Shown: positions 33,194 to 43,179, counted from the first letter of the stretch. The stretch is 59,684 bases of DNA from an uncultured Bacteroidales bacterium (GCA_900321005.1 ONUF01000022.1:1-59684); one strand, 5' to 3'. The notes: generated by a model from the sequence alone, not told the origin. Numbers and translations are program-made.

Positions 33194-34558
33194 ATGGCAA
33201 AGACAACGATTCAATATGTATGTTCATCCTGCGGCGCAAAAGCCCCGCAGCTCTTGGGTCGCTGTCCGGTGTGCGGCGAATGGGGTACTTACGAAGAGGA
33301 AGTGATTGAGAGGTCGAGCGGCTCGACACCCGGCAAAACCATTCGGAGTCTTGGCGAGAGCCATGCTCAGCGTTTGCAAGAAGTGGTAGCGTCCGAAGAG
33401 ATGCGCCTCGACATGCATAACGGCGAGTTCAACCGCGTGTTAGGCGGCGGACTCGTGCCCGGCAGTCTGGTTCTCTTGGGCGGCGAACCCGGTATCGGCA
33501 AATCGACCCTCGCACTTCAAGTGCTGATGCAGCAAGGTGAACGGAAGACGTTCTATGCCTCGGGCGAAGAGAGTGCACGGCAGATTAAGTTGCGCGCCGA
33601 GCGACTCGCAGGCAACGCAGAGAACCTGTATATCTCTTCCGAGACTTCGCTGGAGCGCATCCTTGACCAAGTCAAAGAACTCGAACCCGAGATTGTGGTT
33701 ATCGACTCTATCCAGACCATCGGTACGGAAGCCGTAGAAGCGACGATCGGCAGCATCACCCAAGTGCGCGAGTGCGCCGCACGCATCCTCGAGTTCGCCA
33801 AGACCCGCAGCATACCCTTTATCATCATCGGGCATATCAACAAAGAGGGTTCGCTGGCAGGACCGAAAGTACTCGAACATATCGTGGACACCGTGCTGCA
33901 GTTCGAAGGCGACCAACAATATATGTACCGCATCCTGCGGGCACAGAAGAACCGCTTCGGTTCGACTTCCGAGATTGGCATCTACGAGATGCGTCAGGAT
34001 GGACTGCGCGAAGTGACCAACCCTTCGGAGTTGCTGCTTTCCACGGCGCGCGAAGGACTCTCGGGTATCGCGATAGCCGCAGCGGTCGAAGGTGTACGCC
34101 CGTTTCTGATTGAGGTGCAAGCACTCGTTTCCTCTGCCGCCTACGGTACGCCGCAGCGTTCATCGACAGGTTTTGACGGCCGACGACTCAACATGCTGCT
34201 GGCGGTCTTGGAGAAACGCGTAGGGTTCAAACTGCTGCAGAAAGATGTGTTCCTTAACATCGCCGGCGGACTCAAAGTGCAAGACCCGGCAATCGACTTG
34301 GCGGTGCTCGCTGCCGTCCTGAGCAGTAACATGGACATCGCGCTCGACGCAAGCACTTGTCTCTGCGGCGAAGTGGGACTGGCCGGAGAGATCCGCTCCG
34401 TCAACCGCATCGAGCAACGTATCGCCGAAGCGCAGAAATTGGGATTCAAACGCATCCTCATTCCGGCCGAACATAAGATAGACACCAAGCGCTTCACGAT
34501 CGAAGTAGTGGGCGTAAAAAAAGTGACGGACGCCTTCCGGCTGTTAATCAAAGGATAA
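33194..34558 (+). CDS. radA: DNA repair protein RadA
   Basis: RecA-like helicase that processes recombination branches. The 454-residue protein has the N-terminal C4 zinc finger (Cys10, Cys13, Cys24, Cys27 in YVCSSCGAKAPQLLGRCPVC), Walker A GGEPGIGKST (about 96-105), the RadA signature KNRFGS (252-257) and the C-terminal Lon-protease-like domain (DVFLNIAGGLKVQDPAIDLA, CGEVGLAGEIRSV). Length and motifs are normal. Its stop overlaps the start of the next gene (TAATG), so the run radA, OMP, uppS, bamA is likely co-transcribed. Confidence 0.96.
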   Translation: MAKTTIQYVCSSCGAKAPQLLGRCPVCGEWGTYEEEVIERSSGSTPGKTIRSLGESHAQRLQEVVASEEMRLDMHNGEFNRVLGGGLVPGSLVLLGGEPGIGKSTLALQVLMQQGERKTFYASGEESARQIKLRAERLAGNAENLYISSETSLERILDQVKELEPEIVVIDSIQTIGTEAVEATIGSITQVRECAARILEFAKTRSIPFIIIGHINKEGSLAGPKVLEHIVDTVLQFEGDQQYMYRILRAQKNRFGSTSEIGIYEMRQDGLREVTNPSELLLSTAREGLSGIAIAAAVEGVRPFLIEVQALVSSAAYGTPQRSSTGFDGRRLNMLLAVLEKRVGFKLLQKDVFLNIAGGLKVQDPAIDLAVLAAVLSSNMDIALDASTCLCGEVGLAGEIRSVNRIEQRIAEAQKLGFKRILIPAEHKIDTKRFTIEVVGVKKVTDAFRLLIKG

Positions 34559-35262
34559 TGAAAAATTATAAGTACATAGTAGTTCTTATTGTTGCTGCCT
34601 TGCTCTTTGTGCCAAAAGCGCAAGCGCAAAACGAGCAACCTTACCTCTGCGAACTCGGTCTGCAGGGCGGTTGCGGATACTATGTGGGTGATGCGGCGCC
34701 GCATATCTTCATGAATGTGCGTGAAGCGTACGGCATCCATTTCCGGTATAAGTTCACCAAGCGTTGGGCGCTGCAAGTGAAAGCCTCCGGTCAACGCATC
34801 ACCGGCAATAACTTCACCATGGACGGCCAATGTCTGGATACCAAGTGGGTGAACCAAATGGTGAATGTGGACATCATGGCGGAATTTAACTTCTTCCGCT
34901 TCGGATCCGCCAACAAATACGACAAACATATTCGCCCGTACACGCCGTATATCTTCTTGGGTATCGGCGCAGGCATCTACGGCAATGATGCCAATAACCG
35001 CCCGACCTTTGGTAGCGTAGCGCCTTACATACCATTAGGTATCGGTTTCAAATGGAAATTCTATGACTGCGTGGGTCTTAACATCGCCTGGCAGCATAAC
35101 ATCTATATGGCAGATAATCTGGAGGGCCGCCCGGAACTGGACAACAAGTACCAGATGAACGGTTGGAACTGGATGAACTGCGACCTCACGGGAATGCTTA
35201 CCGTAGGTATCGTCTTTGAATTTGCCCGCGCACCCAAACCGTGCCGGATTTGCAATTGGTAA
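34558..35262 (+). CDS. Outer-membrane beta-barrel protein with CxxC tail
   Basis: A 234-residue exported protein with signal peptide ([20 protein letters not shown], then AQAQ). The body has alternating Tyr, Phe and Gly-rich strands ([76 protein letters not shown]), consistent with a small eight-stranded barrel. It ends in PKPCRICNW, a CxxC motif also seen in the tail of the protein at 11406. The ATG overlaps the radA stop. It stands immediately before uppS and bamA, as comparable OMP genes do in many Bacteroidales genomes. Function unknown. Confidence 0.8.
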   Translation: MKNYKYIVVLIVAALLFVPKAQAQNEQPYLCELGLQGGCGYYVGDAAPHIFMNVREAYGIHFRYKFTKRWALQVKASGQRITGNNFTMDGQCLDTKWVNQMVNVDIMAEFNFFRFGSANKYDKHIRPYTPYIFLGIGAGIYGNDANNRPTFGSVAPYIPLGIGFKWKFYDCVGLNIAWQHNIYMADNLEGRPELDNKYQMNGWNWMNCDLTGMLTVGIVFEFARAPKPCRICNW

Positions 35263-35267
35263 GAACA

Positions 35268-36008
35268 ATGGATTATAAAGAACAAATAGATCAAGCGCGT
35301 CTGCCGCGGCACATCGCCATCATCATGGATGGTAACGGTCGTTGGGCCAAGAAACAAGGTCTGGCGCGTATGTTCGGTCACAAACAAGGTGTCGAAACGG
35401 TGCATAACATCACCGTCGCTGCCACCAAGTTAGGCGTGGAGTTTCTCACGCTCTATACCTTCTCTACCGAGAACTGGAACAGACCGAAAGAAGAAGTGGA
35501 TGCGTTGATGACGCTGCTCGTTGATACGATCGTCAAGGAGACGCCGACGCTCATGAACAACAACGTGCGCTTGCAGACCATCGGCGATATCGACCGCCTG
35601 CCGGAAGCAGCAAAGAAGAAATTCCTCGCGTGCATCGAGCAGACCAGTCACAACACCGGTTTGACGATGGTGTTGGCCCTCAGTTATTCGGCGCGTTGGG
35701 AGATCACGGAAGCCATGCGCAAAGCCGTGCAGGCCGCACAAGCAGGCACCGTGCGCCCGGAAGATGTCAACGAGCAAATGGTATCGTCCCTCATGACCAC
35801 CGCGCAGATTCCCGATCCGGACCTGTTGATCCGTACCAGCGGCGAATACCGCATCAGCAATTTCCTGCTGTGGCAACTCGCGTACAGCGAACTGTACTTC
35901 ACCGATTGCCTCTGGCCGGAGTTTACCGAAGAAGAGTTCTATAAGGCCATTGTCGATTATCAAAAACGAGAAAGAAGATTTGGAAAGACCAGTGAACAGA
36001 TTCATTAA
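35268..36008 (+). CDS. uppS: Undecaprenyl diphosphate synthase (cis-prenyltransferase)
   Basis: Makes the C55 lipid carrier used for peptidoglycan and other cell-surface polymers. The 246-residue protein begins [20 protein letters not shown] and has the catalytic [10 protein letters not shown] (Asp21), [18 protein letters not shown], and [20 protein letters not shown] near the C-terminus (usually SGExRLSNFxLWQ). I chose the ATG at 35268, six bases after the OMP stop; the frame from 35241 overlaps the upstream gene. bamA overlaps its end. The neighbouring skp genes complete a Bacteroidales envelope-assembly cluster. Confidence 0.96.
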   Translation: MDYKEQIDQARLPRHIAIIMDGNGRWAKKQGLARMFGHKQGVETVHNITVAATKLGVEFLTLYTFSTENWNRPKEEVDALMTLLVDTIVKETPTLMNNNVRLQTIGDIDRLPEAAKKKFLACIEQTSHNTGLTMVLALSYSARWEITEAMRKAVQAAQAGTVRPEDVNEQMVSSLMTTAQIPDPDLLIRTSGEYRISNFLLWQLAYSELYFTDCLWPEFTEEEFYKAIVDYQKRERRFGKTSEQIH

Positions 36009-38559
36009 CATATTTTTAGTCCTGCTGTTGAGCATGAACCTGTCGGCTCAGGAGATTGAATACAGCCTCACCGGCAGCAAGACCTACGAGATCGCTGATA
36101 TCAAAGTGGAGGGAGCGGACAGCTACAAAGACTTCGTGCTGATCGGTTTCTCCGGTCTGGCCGTAGGCGACAAAGTAGAAGTGCCGGGTCCGCAGATTAC
36201 CAAAGCTATCCGTCGATTCTGGAAACAGGGTCTGTTCTCGAATGTGCAGATCAAAGCCGACCGTATCGAAGGCAATAAGATATGGCTCGTCATCGTGCTG
36301 GAGCAACGCCCGCGTATCAGCGAAGTGCGCTACGACGGACTCAAGAAGAGCGAGCGCGAAGATATCGAAGTGAAAGCCGGTATCCGGCAGGGCAGTCAAA
36401 TGACGCCGAACCTCGAGGACCACGCCAAGACTGTCATCAAGAAGTACCTCGCGGAGAAAGGCTTCCATAACGCCGAAGTCATTGTGCATCAGCAGGCCGA
36501 CCAAGACCACCCGGGATATGTCAAAGTGGTCATCGCCGTGGACAAGAAAGTGAAGACCAAGGTCGGCAAGATATACATCACCGGCAACGAAGCCCTCACG
36601 GATCGCCAGATCAACAAGGCGATGAAGAAAACCAACGATAACGACATCGTCAATCTCTTCCGCACGAAGAAATTCGTCACCGAGGAATACGAGAAAGATA
36701 AAGTCGCCGTCATCGAGAAATATAACGAGCACGGCTATCGCGACGCATATATCGTTGCCGACAGTGTGGTACCCAATCCCGAAGATCCTACCCGTGTGGA
36801 TGTCTATATGACCGTCCATGAGGGCGATAAATACTATATCCGCTCTGTCAAATGGGTGGGTAATACCCTCTATCCCTACGAGTACTTGGACGCTACGCTG
36901 GGTGTCAAACCGGGTGATGTGTATAACCTCAAGACCCTCAACGAACGCCTCCAATCGGACGATGACGCGGTAAGCAAACTCTATACCGACCGCGGTTATC
37001 TCTTCTTCAACGTCGATCCCGTCGAGGTCAATGTGGAGAACGACTCCATCGACTTTGAGATGCGTATCTACGAAGGCAAACCGGCTACCATCAATGAGGT
37101 GAAGATCATCGGTAACACCCGTGTCTATGAGCATGTCGTTCGCCGTGAGTTATATACCAAACCGGGACAACTCTACTCCCAATCGGACATCATGCGTTCG
37201 CTGCGTGAGTTGGCGCAGATGGGTCACTTCGACCAAGAGAAACTCGTGCCGGATATCCAGCCGAATCCCGAAGAAGGAACGGTGGACATCGCTTATAAAT
37301 TAGAGACCAAATCCTCTGACCAGATTGAGTTCTCGCTCGGTTGGGGAGCCACGGGTATCACGGGTTCTATCGGACTGAAGTTCACCAACTTCGCCATCCA
37401 GAACCTCTTCAACAAGAAAGCCTACCGCATCGTGCCGCAGGGAGAGGGCCAGACCTTCGCTATCAACCTGCGTACCAACGGTATCTACTCCACCTCGCTG
37501 TCTCTCTCGTTCCTCGAACCGTGGTTAGGCGGTAAACGACCGAACAGCCTCAGCGCATCCTTCGCGTTCTACAACCAGACCGGTTATTCGGCGCGTTACC
37601 AGAAAGCCTACCAGAACCTGTATAACACCTATTCGAGTTATTACTACTACTCCGGCAACAGCAATTACTACCAGCAGTTAGCCGAGGCCGAGGCCGATAA
37701 GGACAAGTTCATTCGCCAGTTCTATTTCGCGCTCGGTTACGGTAAGCGTCTGCGCTGGCCGGATGACTATTTCATGTTCTACGGCGAGTTGAGTTACACG
37801 CTCTATTGGATGAAAGACTGGCCGTACTTGCTGATTGATAACGGAACGAGCCATAACCTCGCGCTCAACCTGCAGATCAGTCGTTCGTCTATCGACAACC
37901 CGATCTACACCCGCCGCGGTAGCCAGTTCGTGTTGGGTGTCAAACTCACGCCGCCGTGGTCGCTCTTCAGCAAACAAGACTACTCGCATCTCACTACCTC
38001 GGAGAAATACCACCTCATTGAGTACCACAAATGGACCTTCAAGGGCAAGGTATTCACGCCGCTCACGCCGGATAGCAAGTTAGTGCTCATGGCCCGTGCG
38101 GAGTTCGGTTACCTCGGTCATTACAACAAACACGCCAAGTCGCCGTTTGAGACCTATTACATGGGTGGTGACGGTATGTCCAGTTATTCGACGCTCTCTA
38201 CCGACTATGTCGCGATGCGTGGTTACTCGGCCGGTTCTCTCACGCCGTACGACCCCCAAACGGGACGAAACATGGGTTATGTCTATAATAAGTTCACCAT
38301 GGAGTTGCGCTACCCGCTCTCGCTGGAGCAGAGCGCTACCATCTGGGCTCTCGCCTTCCTCGAGGCCGGTAACTGCTTCGCGGAGATCAGCGATTATAAC
38401 CCCTTCAACCTCAAGCGCTCCGCAGGTGTCGGCGTACGTATCTACCTGCCGATGTTCGGTCTGCTCGGTATCGACTGGGGATGGGGCTTCGACGATATCA
38501 ACGGCAGCAAGCAGTATAGCGGAAGCCAATTCCACTTCGTCTTGGGACAAGAGCTGTAA
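35992..38559 (+). CDS. bamA: Outer-membrane protein assembly factor BamA
   Basis: Core of the machine that folds beta-barrel proteins into the outer membrane. From GTG at 35992 it has 855 residues, with signal peptide [20 protein letters not shown]. Five POTRA-like domains occupy about 20-420 (for example [59 protein letters not shown]-like stretches) and the 16-strand barrel follows ([20 protein letters not shown] ... [24 protein letters not shown]). I prefer the GTG because it leaves a clean signal peptide and a 17-base overlap with uppS; an ATG at 35950 would add 14 hydrophilic residues before it. Confidence 0.95.
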   Translation: MNRFINIFLVLLLSMNLSAQEIEYSLTGSKTYEIADIKVEGADSYKDFVLIGFSGLAVGDKVEVPGPQITKAIRRFWKQGLFSNVQIKADRIEGNKIWLVIVLEQRPRISEVRYDGLKKSEREDIEVKAGIRQGSQMTPNLEDHAKTVIKKYLAEKGFHNAEVIVHQQADQDHPGYVKVVIAVDKKVKTKVGKIYITGNEALTDRQINKAMKKTNDNDIVNLFRTKKFVTEEYEKDKVAVIEKYNEHGYRDAYIVADSVVPNPEDPTRVDVYMTVHEGDKYYIRSVKWVGNTLYPYEYLDATLGVKPGDVYNLKTLNERLQSDDDAVSKLYTDRGYLFFNVDPVEVNVENDSIDFEMRIYEGKPATINEVKIIGNTRVYEHVVRRELYTKPGQLYSQSDIMRSLRELAQMGHFDQEKLVPDIQPNPEEGTVDIAYKLETKSSDQIEFSLGWGATGITGSIGLKFTNFAIQNLFNKKAYRIVPQGEGQTFAINLRTNGIYSTSLSLSFLEPWLGGKRPNSLSASFAFYNQTGYSARYQKAYQNLYNTYSSYYYYSGNSNYYQQLAEAEADKDKFIRQFYFALGYGKRLRWPDDYFMFYGELSYTLYWMKDWPYLLIDNGTSHNLALNLQISRSSIDNPIYTRRGSQFVLGVKLTPPWSLFSKQDYSHLTTSEKYHLIEYHKWTFKGKVFTPLTPDSKLVLMARAEFGYLGHYNKHAKSPFETYYMGGDGMSSYSTLSTDYVAMRGYSAGSLTPYDPQTGRNMGYVYNKFTMELRYPLSLEQSATIWALAFLEAGNCFAEISDYNPFNLKRSAGVGVRIYLPMFGLLGIDWGWGFDDINGSKQYSGSQFHFVLGQEL

Positions 38560-38560
38560 A

Positions 38561-38593
38561 AGTTTAGTGTTTAGTGTTTAGCGTTTAGTGATT
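38561..38593. repeat. Degenerate 8-base tandem word between bamA and skp
   Basis: GTTTAGTG, TTTAGTG, TTTAGCG, TTTAGTG in direct succession, ending at the ATG of the next gene. Confidence 0.65.
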
Positions 38594-39112
38594 ATGAAAA
38601 AAATTAGTATACTTTTATTCGCAGCCCTGCTGAGTTGTGGCACGGCTTTTGCAAAGGACCAGTCGATAGCGTATATCGACATGCAGTACATCCTGAAGAA
38701 CCTCGCCCAATATGAGCAGGCGAACGAACAGTTGACGATGCTCTCCAAGCGCTGGCAGAAAGAGATCGACGCCGCGCAGCAGGAAGCGCGTGTCATGGCG
38801 ACCAACTATCAGACCGAGCAGATCTTCCTCTCCGAGACCATGCGGGCGCAACGCGAGGAAGAGATTGTAAAGAAAGAGCAAGAGGTACTTGAACTCAAGC
38901 GCAAGTATTTCGGTCAGGAAGGAGAACTGTACAAGAAGCGCGAAGCGCTGATCAAACCCATACAGGATGAGATATACAATGCCATCCAGGACCTGGCGAA
39001 CGAGAAACGCATCGAGATCGTCAAAGACCGCTCCGCCGACCCGGCATTGATATACATGTCCTCCAAACTCGATATCTCCGACCAGGTACTACGGAAACTT
39101 GGTGCCAAATAA
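38594..39112 (+). CDS. Skp/OmpH-family periplasmic chaperone (first copy)
   Basis: Holdase that carries unfolded outer-membrane proteins to BamA. It has 172 residues from the ATG at 38594, with signal peptide MKKISILLFAALLSCGTAFA, the family start QSIAYIDMQYILKNL, long alpha-helical coiled coil (about 45-130, rich in Glu, Lys, Gln) and a C-terminal strand segment (IVKDRSADPALIYMSSKLDI) ending in VLRKLGAK. It follows bamA on the same strand after a repeat-filled gap of 34 bases. A cysteine at position 16 lies within the signal peptide but no clear lipobox follows. Confidence 0.92.
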   Translation: MKKISILLFAALLSCGTAFAKDQSIAYIDMQYILKNLAQYEQANEQLTMLSKRWQKEIDAAQQEARVMATNYQTEQIFLSETMRAQREEEIVKKEQEVLELKRKYFGQEGELYKKREALIKPIQDEIYNAIQDLANEKRIEIVKDRSADPALIYMSSKLDISDQVLRKLGAK

Positions 39113-39114
39113 GC

Positions 39115-39143
39115 AAATTATAAATTATAAATCATAAATTTGA
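39115..39143. repeat. Degenerate 9-base tandem word between the two skp genes
   Basis: ATTATAAATTATAAATCATAAATTTGAA broken into units AATTATAA, ATTATAA, ATCATAA, ATTTGAA. Confidence 0.6.
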
Positions 39144-39144
39144 A

Positions 39145-39636
39145 ATGAAGAAGATTATTATCGCAATGATGCTGATCCTGCCGATGGCAGTCAGCGCACA
39201 GAAATTCGGTCACATCAACACGCAAGAACTCTTTGCGCAAATGCCTGAAGTGGCTAAGGTCAAACTGCAGATGGATACTGTTCAGGCGCAGTATGAGAAC
39301 CAATTGGCTTCGATGAACGAGGAGTTTCAGAAGAAATACCAAGATTATCAGGCTCAGGAAGCAACCATGGCTGACGCCATCAAGCAGATCCGTCAACAGG
39401 AACTGCAAGAGATGCAGCAGCGCATCCAACTGTTCTACCAGACCGCTGAGCAGGACATCCAGAAGAAGCAGCAAGAACTGCTCCTGCCGGTTCACGAGAA
39501 GATGGCTAAAGCTATCAAGGCTGTCGGCGAGCGCGAAGGCTACACCTATATCTTCGACTCCGCTGCGATGGTGCATGTCGGCGATGATGCAAAAGATGTA
39601 ACCCCGGCTGTCAAGAAAGAACTCGGAATTAAGTAA
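39145..39636 (+). CDS. Skp/OmpH-family periplasmic chaperone (second copy)
   Basis: A 163-residue protein with signal peptide MKKIIIAMMLILPMAVSAQK and the same layout as its upstream paralogue: short strand segment FGHINTQELFAQMPEVAKV, long coiled coil (Gln, Glu and Lys-rich, about 40-120), and a C-terminal segment GYTYIFDSAAMVHVGDD. Paired skp genes after bamA are usual in Bacteroidales. The sequence is clearly diverged from the first copy, so the two may serve different clients. Its stop overlaps the ATG of a tiny gene (TAATG). Confidence 0.92.
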   Translation: MKKIIIAMMLILPMAVSAQKFGHINTQELFAQMPEVAKVKLQMDTVQAQYENQLASMNEEFQKKYQDYQAQEATMADAIKQIRQQELQEMQQRIQLFYQTAEQDIQKKQQELLLPVHEKMAKAIKAVGEREGYTYIFDSAAMVHVGDDAKDVTPAVKKELGIK

Positions 39637-39761
39637 TGGCTGACGGCTATCTGGAATCCCATTATGCCGAGTACGAGAAGAAAAAGGCAGAATGGTTAAA
39701 AAAGAAAAATTCATATTCCTACAATCATGGTAGAAAAGATTCAAAAGACACTCCGCGATAG
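39636..39761 (+). CDS. Small charged protein, 41 residues
   Basis: Starts on the TAATG overlap with the second skp and ends 35 bases inside the MFS gene. The sequence begins MADGYLESHYAEYEKKKAEW and continues with LKKKNSYSYNHGRKDSKDTPR: acidic and aromatic at first, then strongly basic. Short proteins with a YLExHxxEYExxKxxWLKKK pattern are, from memory, common in Bacteroidales genomes, where they are sometimes labelled as small hypothetical proteins. The coupling to skp and the pattern argue for a real gene; function unknown. Confidence 0.6.
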   Translation: MADGYLESHYAEYEKKKAEWLKKKNSYSYNHGRKDSKDTPR

Positions 39762-41097
39762 CGCTTTCGCGCGTTGGGCCGTCCTCGTGCTCGTAGCATC
39801 GATGATGTTCTTCGCGTACATGTTCGTGGATATCCTCTCTCCGCTGGCTTCGCTTTTGGAGCAGTCCCTCGATTGGGACCGCGGTGACTTCGGAACCTAT
39901 GCGGCCGGAGAATACCTGCTAAACGTCTTCGGCTTCCTCATCCTCGCCGGCATCATCCTCGACAAGATGGGTGTGCGCTTCACCGGTCTGCTCTCCGCCA
40001 GCCTCATGGTTATCGGCGCGGCGATTAAGTTCTGGGGTATTTCCTGGCCCGAGGCGAATACGGTCGAGTGGCTCAACGCGTGGTGGCCTGCCATGCCGGG
40101 TAGCGCCAAGCTGGCGATGTTCGGTTTCATGATCTTCGGCTGCGGTTGCGAGATGGCCGGTACGACGGTTAGTAAGATTCTCGCCAAGTGGTTCAAAGGC
40201 AAAGAGATGGCGCTGGCGATGGGTCTCGAGATGGCGATTGCCCGTCTCGGCGTGTTCGCCGCGATGTGGTTTGCCCCGATGCTCAGTGAGCGTTTTGCGG
40301 TCGATGGCATCAATTCCATCGTGGCTCCGCTGCTCTTCGCGTCTGCATTGCTAGTGATAGGGCTGCTTAACTTCTTCGTCTTCACCATCATGGATGCGAA
40401 GTTCGACCAGCAACTCGTTGCTATCGGAGAGGCTACCGCAGAGAAAGACCCGGAGGATGAGTTCCATGTATCGGACCTCAAGCAGATCTTCAGCTCGAAG
40501 ATGTTCTGGATCATCGCATTGCTGTGCGTGCTATATTACTCCGCTATCTTCCCCTTCCAGCGTTTCGCAACGAACTTCCTGGAGGAGACGCTGAGCATCA
40601 CCAATACCGAAGCGGCGGGCCTCTTCAAGTGGTTCCCGATACTCGCGATGGTACTCACTCCTTTCCTCGGTGCGTTCATCGACTATAAAGGTAAAGGAGC
40701 ATCGATGATGCTTTTGGGCGCCGTCATCATGATTGCGTGCCACTGCGTCTTCGCCTTCGTTCTGCCGGCATACCCGAGCAAAACCCTCGCTCTTGTCACT
40801 ATTCTGATACTCGGCGTCAGTTTCTCGCTCGTGCCTGCATCGATGTGGCCGTCCGTGCCGAAGATCATCGATGAGAAAGTGCTGGGTTCGGCGTACTGCC
40901 TTATCTTCTGGGTTCAGAATGTAGGTCTGTGCCTCGTGCCGCTGCTGATCGGCAAACTGCGCGTGGCGACCAACGGTTACCTCGTGCCGATGATTGTATT
41001 TGCGTCCTTCGGTGTACTCGCGTTCCTGCTGAGTCTCGCGCTGAAGGTAGAAGACAAAAAGAAAAACTATGGATTGGAGCTTCCTAATAAAAAATAA
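39727..41097 (+). CDS. Major facilitator superfamily transporter
   Basis: A 456-residue inner-membrane protein with about 12 predicted helices. The MFS pattern is visible in helices 1-3 (FARWAVLVLVASMMFFAYMF, LLNVFGFLILAGIILDKMGVRF with the loop motif D-K-M-G-V-R-F-T-G) and in the central cytoplasmic loop between helices 6 and 7 (MDAKFDQQLVAIGEATAEKD). The second half shows GAFIDYKGKGASMML, another loop signature. The substrate is not predictable; such genes beside bamA-skp in Bacteroidales are simply labelled MFS. The end overlaps murF by 29 bases. Confidence 0.88.
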   Translation: MVEKIQKTLRDSAFARWAVLVLVASMMFFAYMFVDILSPLASLLEQSLDWDRGDFGTYAAGEYLLNVFGFLILAGIILDKMGVRFTGLLSASLMVIGAAIKFWGISWPEANTVEWLNAWWPAMPGSAKLAMFGFMIFGCGCEMAGTTVSKILAKWFKGKEMALAMGLEMAIARLGVFAAMWFAPMLSERFAVDGINSIVAPLLFASALLVIGLLNFFVFTIMDAKFDQQLVAIGEATAEKDPEDEFHVSDLKQIFSSKMFWIIALLCVLYYSAIFPFQRFATNFLEETLSITNTEAAGLFKWFPILAMVLTPFLGAFIDYKGKGASMMLLGAVIMIACHCVFAFVLPAYPSKTLALVTILILGVSFSLVPASMWPSVPKIIDEKVLGSAYCLIFWVQNVGLCLVPLLIGKLRVATNGYLVPMIVFASFGVLAFLLSLALKVEDKKKNYGLELPNKK

Positions 41098-42268
41098 GGA
41101 ATCGATTCATGTAACAACAGATAGCCGGAAGGTCACTTCCGGCTCTATCTTTGTTGCGCTCAAAGGCGAACATTTCGATGGCAATGACTTCGTGGACCAG
41201 GCCCGCAAGGACGGCGCAGCGTATGTGATCTGCGGCGAGAATGCCTTACGCGACTTGCAGGACCTTGCCCGTGCTTGGCGTAGAGAACTGAAAACACCCA
41301 TCCTCGGCATCACCGGCACCAACGGCAAGACGACGACCAAAGAACTCTGTGCCGCGGTGCTCTCTACGAAGTATAATATCTACTATACGCAAGGTAATCT
41401 CAACAACCAGATCGGCGTGCCCCTTACCTTATTAAGTATAACGCGCGCGCACGATATGGCGATCGTCGAGATGGGCGCTTCGCACCCGGGCGATATCAAA
41501 GAACTCGTCGAGATCGCCGAACCCAATTTCGGCCTCATCACCAATGTGGGTCGTGCCCACCTCGAGGGCTTCGGTTCGTTCGAAGGCGTCATGCGTACCA
41601 AAGCCGAACTGTACGACTGGCTCGTTCATCACGACGGTATCATCTTCCGCAACGCGGATAATCCGTATCTGGCGAAGATGGAAGAAGAGGCGATCGGGCT
41701 GCTCGAAGATCAAGAACTCTACCATACCGGCACGATGCCCGAGGGCACTCATCTCGTTGGCGCTTACAATGCCGAGAATGTGTCGGCGGCGCTGTGCGTA
41801 GGCCATTATTTCGGTGTGCCGTACGACCAAGGGCTGGCAGCTATTCGTGCCTATGTCCCGTCCAACAACCGCTCGCAACTCATGCAGACCGAGCGCAACA
41901 CCGTCGTCATCGATGCATATAACGCCAACCCTACCTCCATGACCGCAGCCATAGAGGCCTTTGATCACTCATCAATTATCAATCATCAATCATCAATGCC
42001 GAAGGCCTATATCCTCGGTGCCATGCGCGAACTCGGCGAATACAGCCATCTCGAGCACCAGAACATCGTCAACATGCTGCTCGAGCGCAAGGCCGACAAG
42101 GTGCTTTTGGTCGGCGAAGAATACAAGGCCACCACTGCGCCTTACCCCATCTACGACAACGTGGACGCACTGTGCGAAGAACTGAAAAACGCGCCTTTGA
42201 CGGGCTATATAATCCTGCTCAAAGGTAGCCGCAGCAATCAATTAGAAAAAGCTATTCCATTCCTATGA
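41069..42268 (+). CDS. murF: UDP-N-acetylmuramoyl-tripeptide--D-alanyl-D-alanine ligase
   Basis: Adds D-Ala-D-Ala to the peptidoglycan precursor in the cytoplasm. The 399-residue protein is on the short side for MurF (about 430-450). It shows the N-terminal substrate domain with TTDSRKVTSGSIFVALKGEH, the ATP loop ILGITGTNGKTTTKEL, the metal and magnesium segment MAIVEMGASHPGDIKEL and the C-terminal NANPTSMTAAIEAF and GAMRELGEYSHLEHQNI. Residues about 300-311 (SSIINHQSSM) are encoded by an in-frame tandem word (41966-41998) between two conserved blocks, probably in a surface loop. It overlaps the MFS gene and the next gene by 29 and 4 bases. Confidence 0.94.
   Translation: MDWSFLIKNKESIHVTTDSRKVTSGSIFVALKGEHFDGNDFVDQARKDGAAYVICGENALRDLQDLARAWRRELKTPILGITGTNGKTTTKELCAAVLSTKYNIYYTQGNLNNQIGVPLTLLSITRAHDMAIVEMGASHPGDIKELVEIAEPNFGLITNVGRAHLEGFGSFEGVMRTKAELYDWLVHHDGIIFRNADNPYLAKMEEEAIGLLEDQELYHTGTMPEGTHLVGAYNAENVSAALCVGHYFGVPYDQGLAAIRAYVPSNNRSQLMQTERNTVVIDAYNANPTSMTAAIEAFDHSSIINHQSSMPKAYILGAMRELGEYSHLEHQNIVNMLLERKADKVLLVGEEYKATTAPYPIYDNVDALCEELKNAPLTGYIILLKGSRSNQLEKAIPFL
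41966..41998. repeat. Degenerate 7-9 base tandem word inside murF
   Basis: ACTCATCAATTATCAATC is followed by ATCAATCATCAATG: units ATCAATT, ATCAATC, ATCAATC, ATCAATG, all in frame. Confidence 0.65.
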
Positions 42269-43164
42269 CAGAAACATCAAACACCAAACATCAAACATCC
42301 ACCCTCCTCTGGATCATTCTCGCCGTGCTGCTCGTCGCGCTCGGTGCGTTAGGCTATCTCTATTGGAACCAACATACGGAGATGAACGAACTCGTGGAGC
42401 AGATGACCATCGAGAAAGAGGAACTGCAGGAGGAATACGAAGACCTCGCTATTCAGTTTGACGGATACCAGAACATGGATATCCGCAACGACAGTCTGCA
42501 AGACTTGCTCGCGCGGGAACAACAGCGCGTACAGAACCTGCTCGAGGAACTGCGTCAGACCAAAGCATCCAATGCCCGCCGTATCGCGGAACTGAAAAAA
42601 GAACTCGCTACCGTGCGCGCGGTCATGAAAGACTATGTGCGACAAATCGACAGCCTCAATGCGACCAACGCGCGCTTAACCGTTGAGAATGAGCAAGTTA
42701 AGCGGGAAAACAAACAGGTTAAAGAGCAGAACACTCAACTCTCAACACTCAACACTCAACTTTCTGAGACCGTCACGCGCGCCGCGATGCTCGAGGTGAC
42801 ATCCTGCACCCTCACCACCCTCAACAAACGCGATAAGAAAACGCGTATGGTGGGCCAGATCCGCAAACTGCAGTTCGACTTCGTCATCGCGAAAAATATC
42901 ACCTGCGAACCGGGACTGAAGAACCTCTACGCGCGTATCACGGACCCCGTCGGCAACCTGCTCGGCGAGACCGACGAGCACCTCTTCCCCTTTGAGAATC
43001 AGGAGATTAACTATACCCTCGTGCAGCAAATAGAGTACAGCGGAGAGAACTATAGCGGCACCTGCTACTGGCCCCTCGCAGAAGCCAAAGAAGGCTATTA
43101 CACCATCGACTTCTTCTGCGACGGCAACCTCATCGGTTCCTTCCCTTTCCAACTGAAAAAATAA
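42265..43164 (+). CDS. Single-pass membrane coiled-coil protein
   Basis: A 299-residue protein with one membrane helix (about 13-33, TLLWIILAVLLVALGALGYL), a long coiled coil (about 38-170, rich in Glu, Gln and Leu) and a C-terminal beta-rich domain (about 175-299) including TMVGQIRKLQFDFVIAKNI-like and LLGETDEHLFPFENQEINYT segments. Two tandem words are coded in frame: residues 4-12 and about 156-167 (NTQLSTLNTQLS). No known family. It overlaps murF by four bases and is followed by the AAA ATPase gene, with which it may form a complex. A 31-base piece of it reappears at 47301. Confidence 0.75.
   Translation: MTETSNTKHQTSTLLWIILAVLLVALGALGYLYWNQHTEMNELVEQMTIEKEELQEEYEDLAIQFDGYQNMDIRNDSLQDLLAREQQRVQNLLEELRQTKASNARRIAELKKELATVRAVMKDYVRQIDSLNATNARLTVENEQVKRENKQVKEQNTQLSTLNTQLSETVTRAAMLEVTSCTLTTLNKRDKKTRMVGQIRKLQFDFVIAKNITCEPGLKNLYARITDPVGNLLGETDEHLFPFENQEINYTLVQQIEYSGENYSGTCYWPLAEAKEGYYTIDFFCDGNLIGSFPFQLKK
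42273..42300. repeat. Degenerate tandem word at the start of the coiled-coil gene
   Basis: ACATCAAACACCAAACATC followed by AAACATCC: units CATCAAA, CACCAAA, CATCAAA, encoding residues 4-12. Confidence 0.6.
42729..42762. repeat. Degenerate 8-base tandem word inside the coiled-coil gene
   Basis: ACACTCAACTCTCAACACTC then AACACTCAACTT: units ACTCAAC, TCTCAAC, ACTCAAC, ACTCAAC, encoding NTQLSTLNTQLS within the coiled coil. Confidence 0.65.
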
Positions 43165-43179
43165 TCGATCATACATACC

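Noticed and set aside
36016-37134. 372-codon open frame on the minus strand
   Set aside because: Lies wholly opposite bamA, has no domain pattern, and its codons are the mirror of a strongly coding frame.
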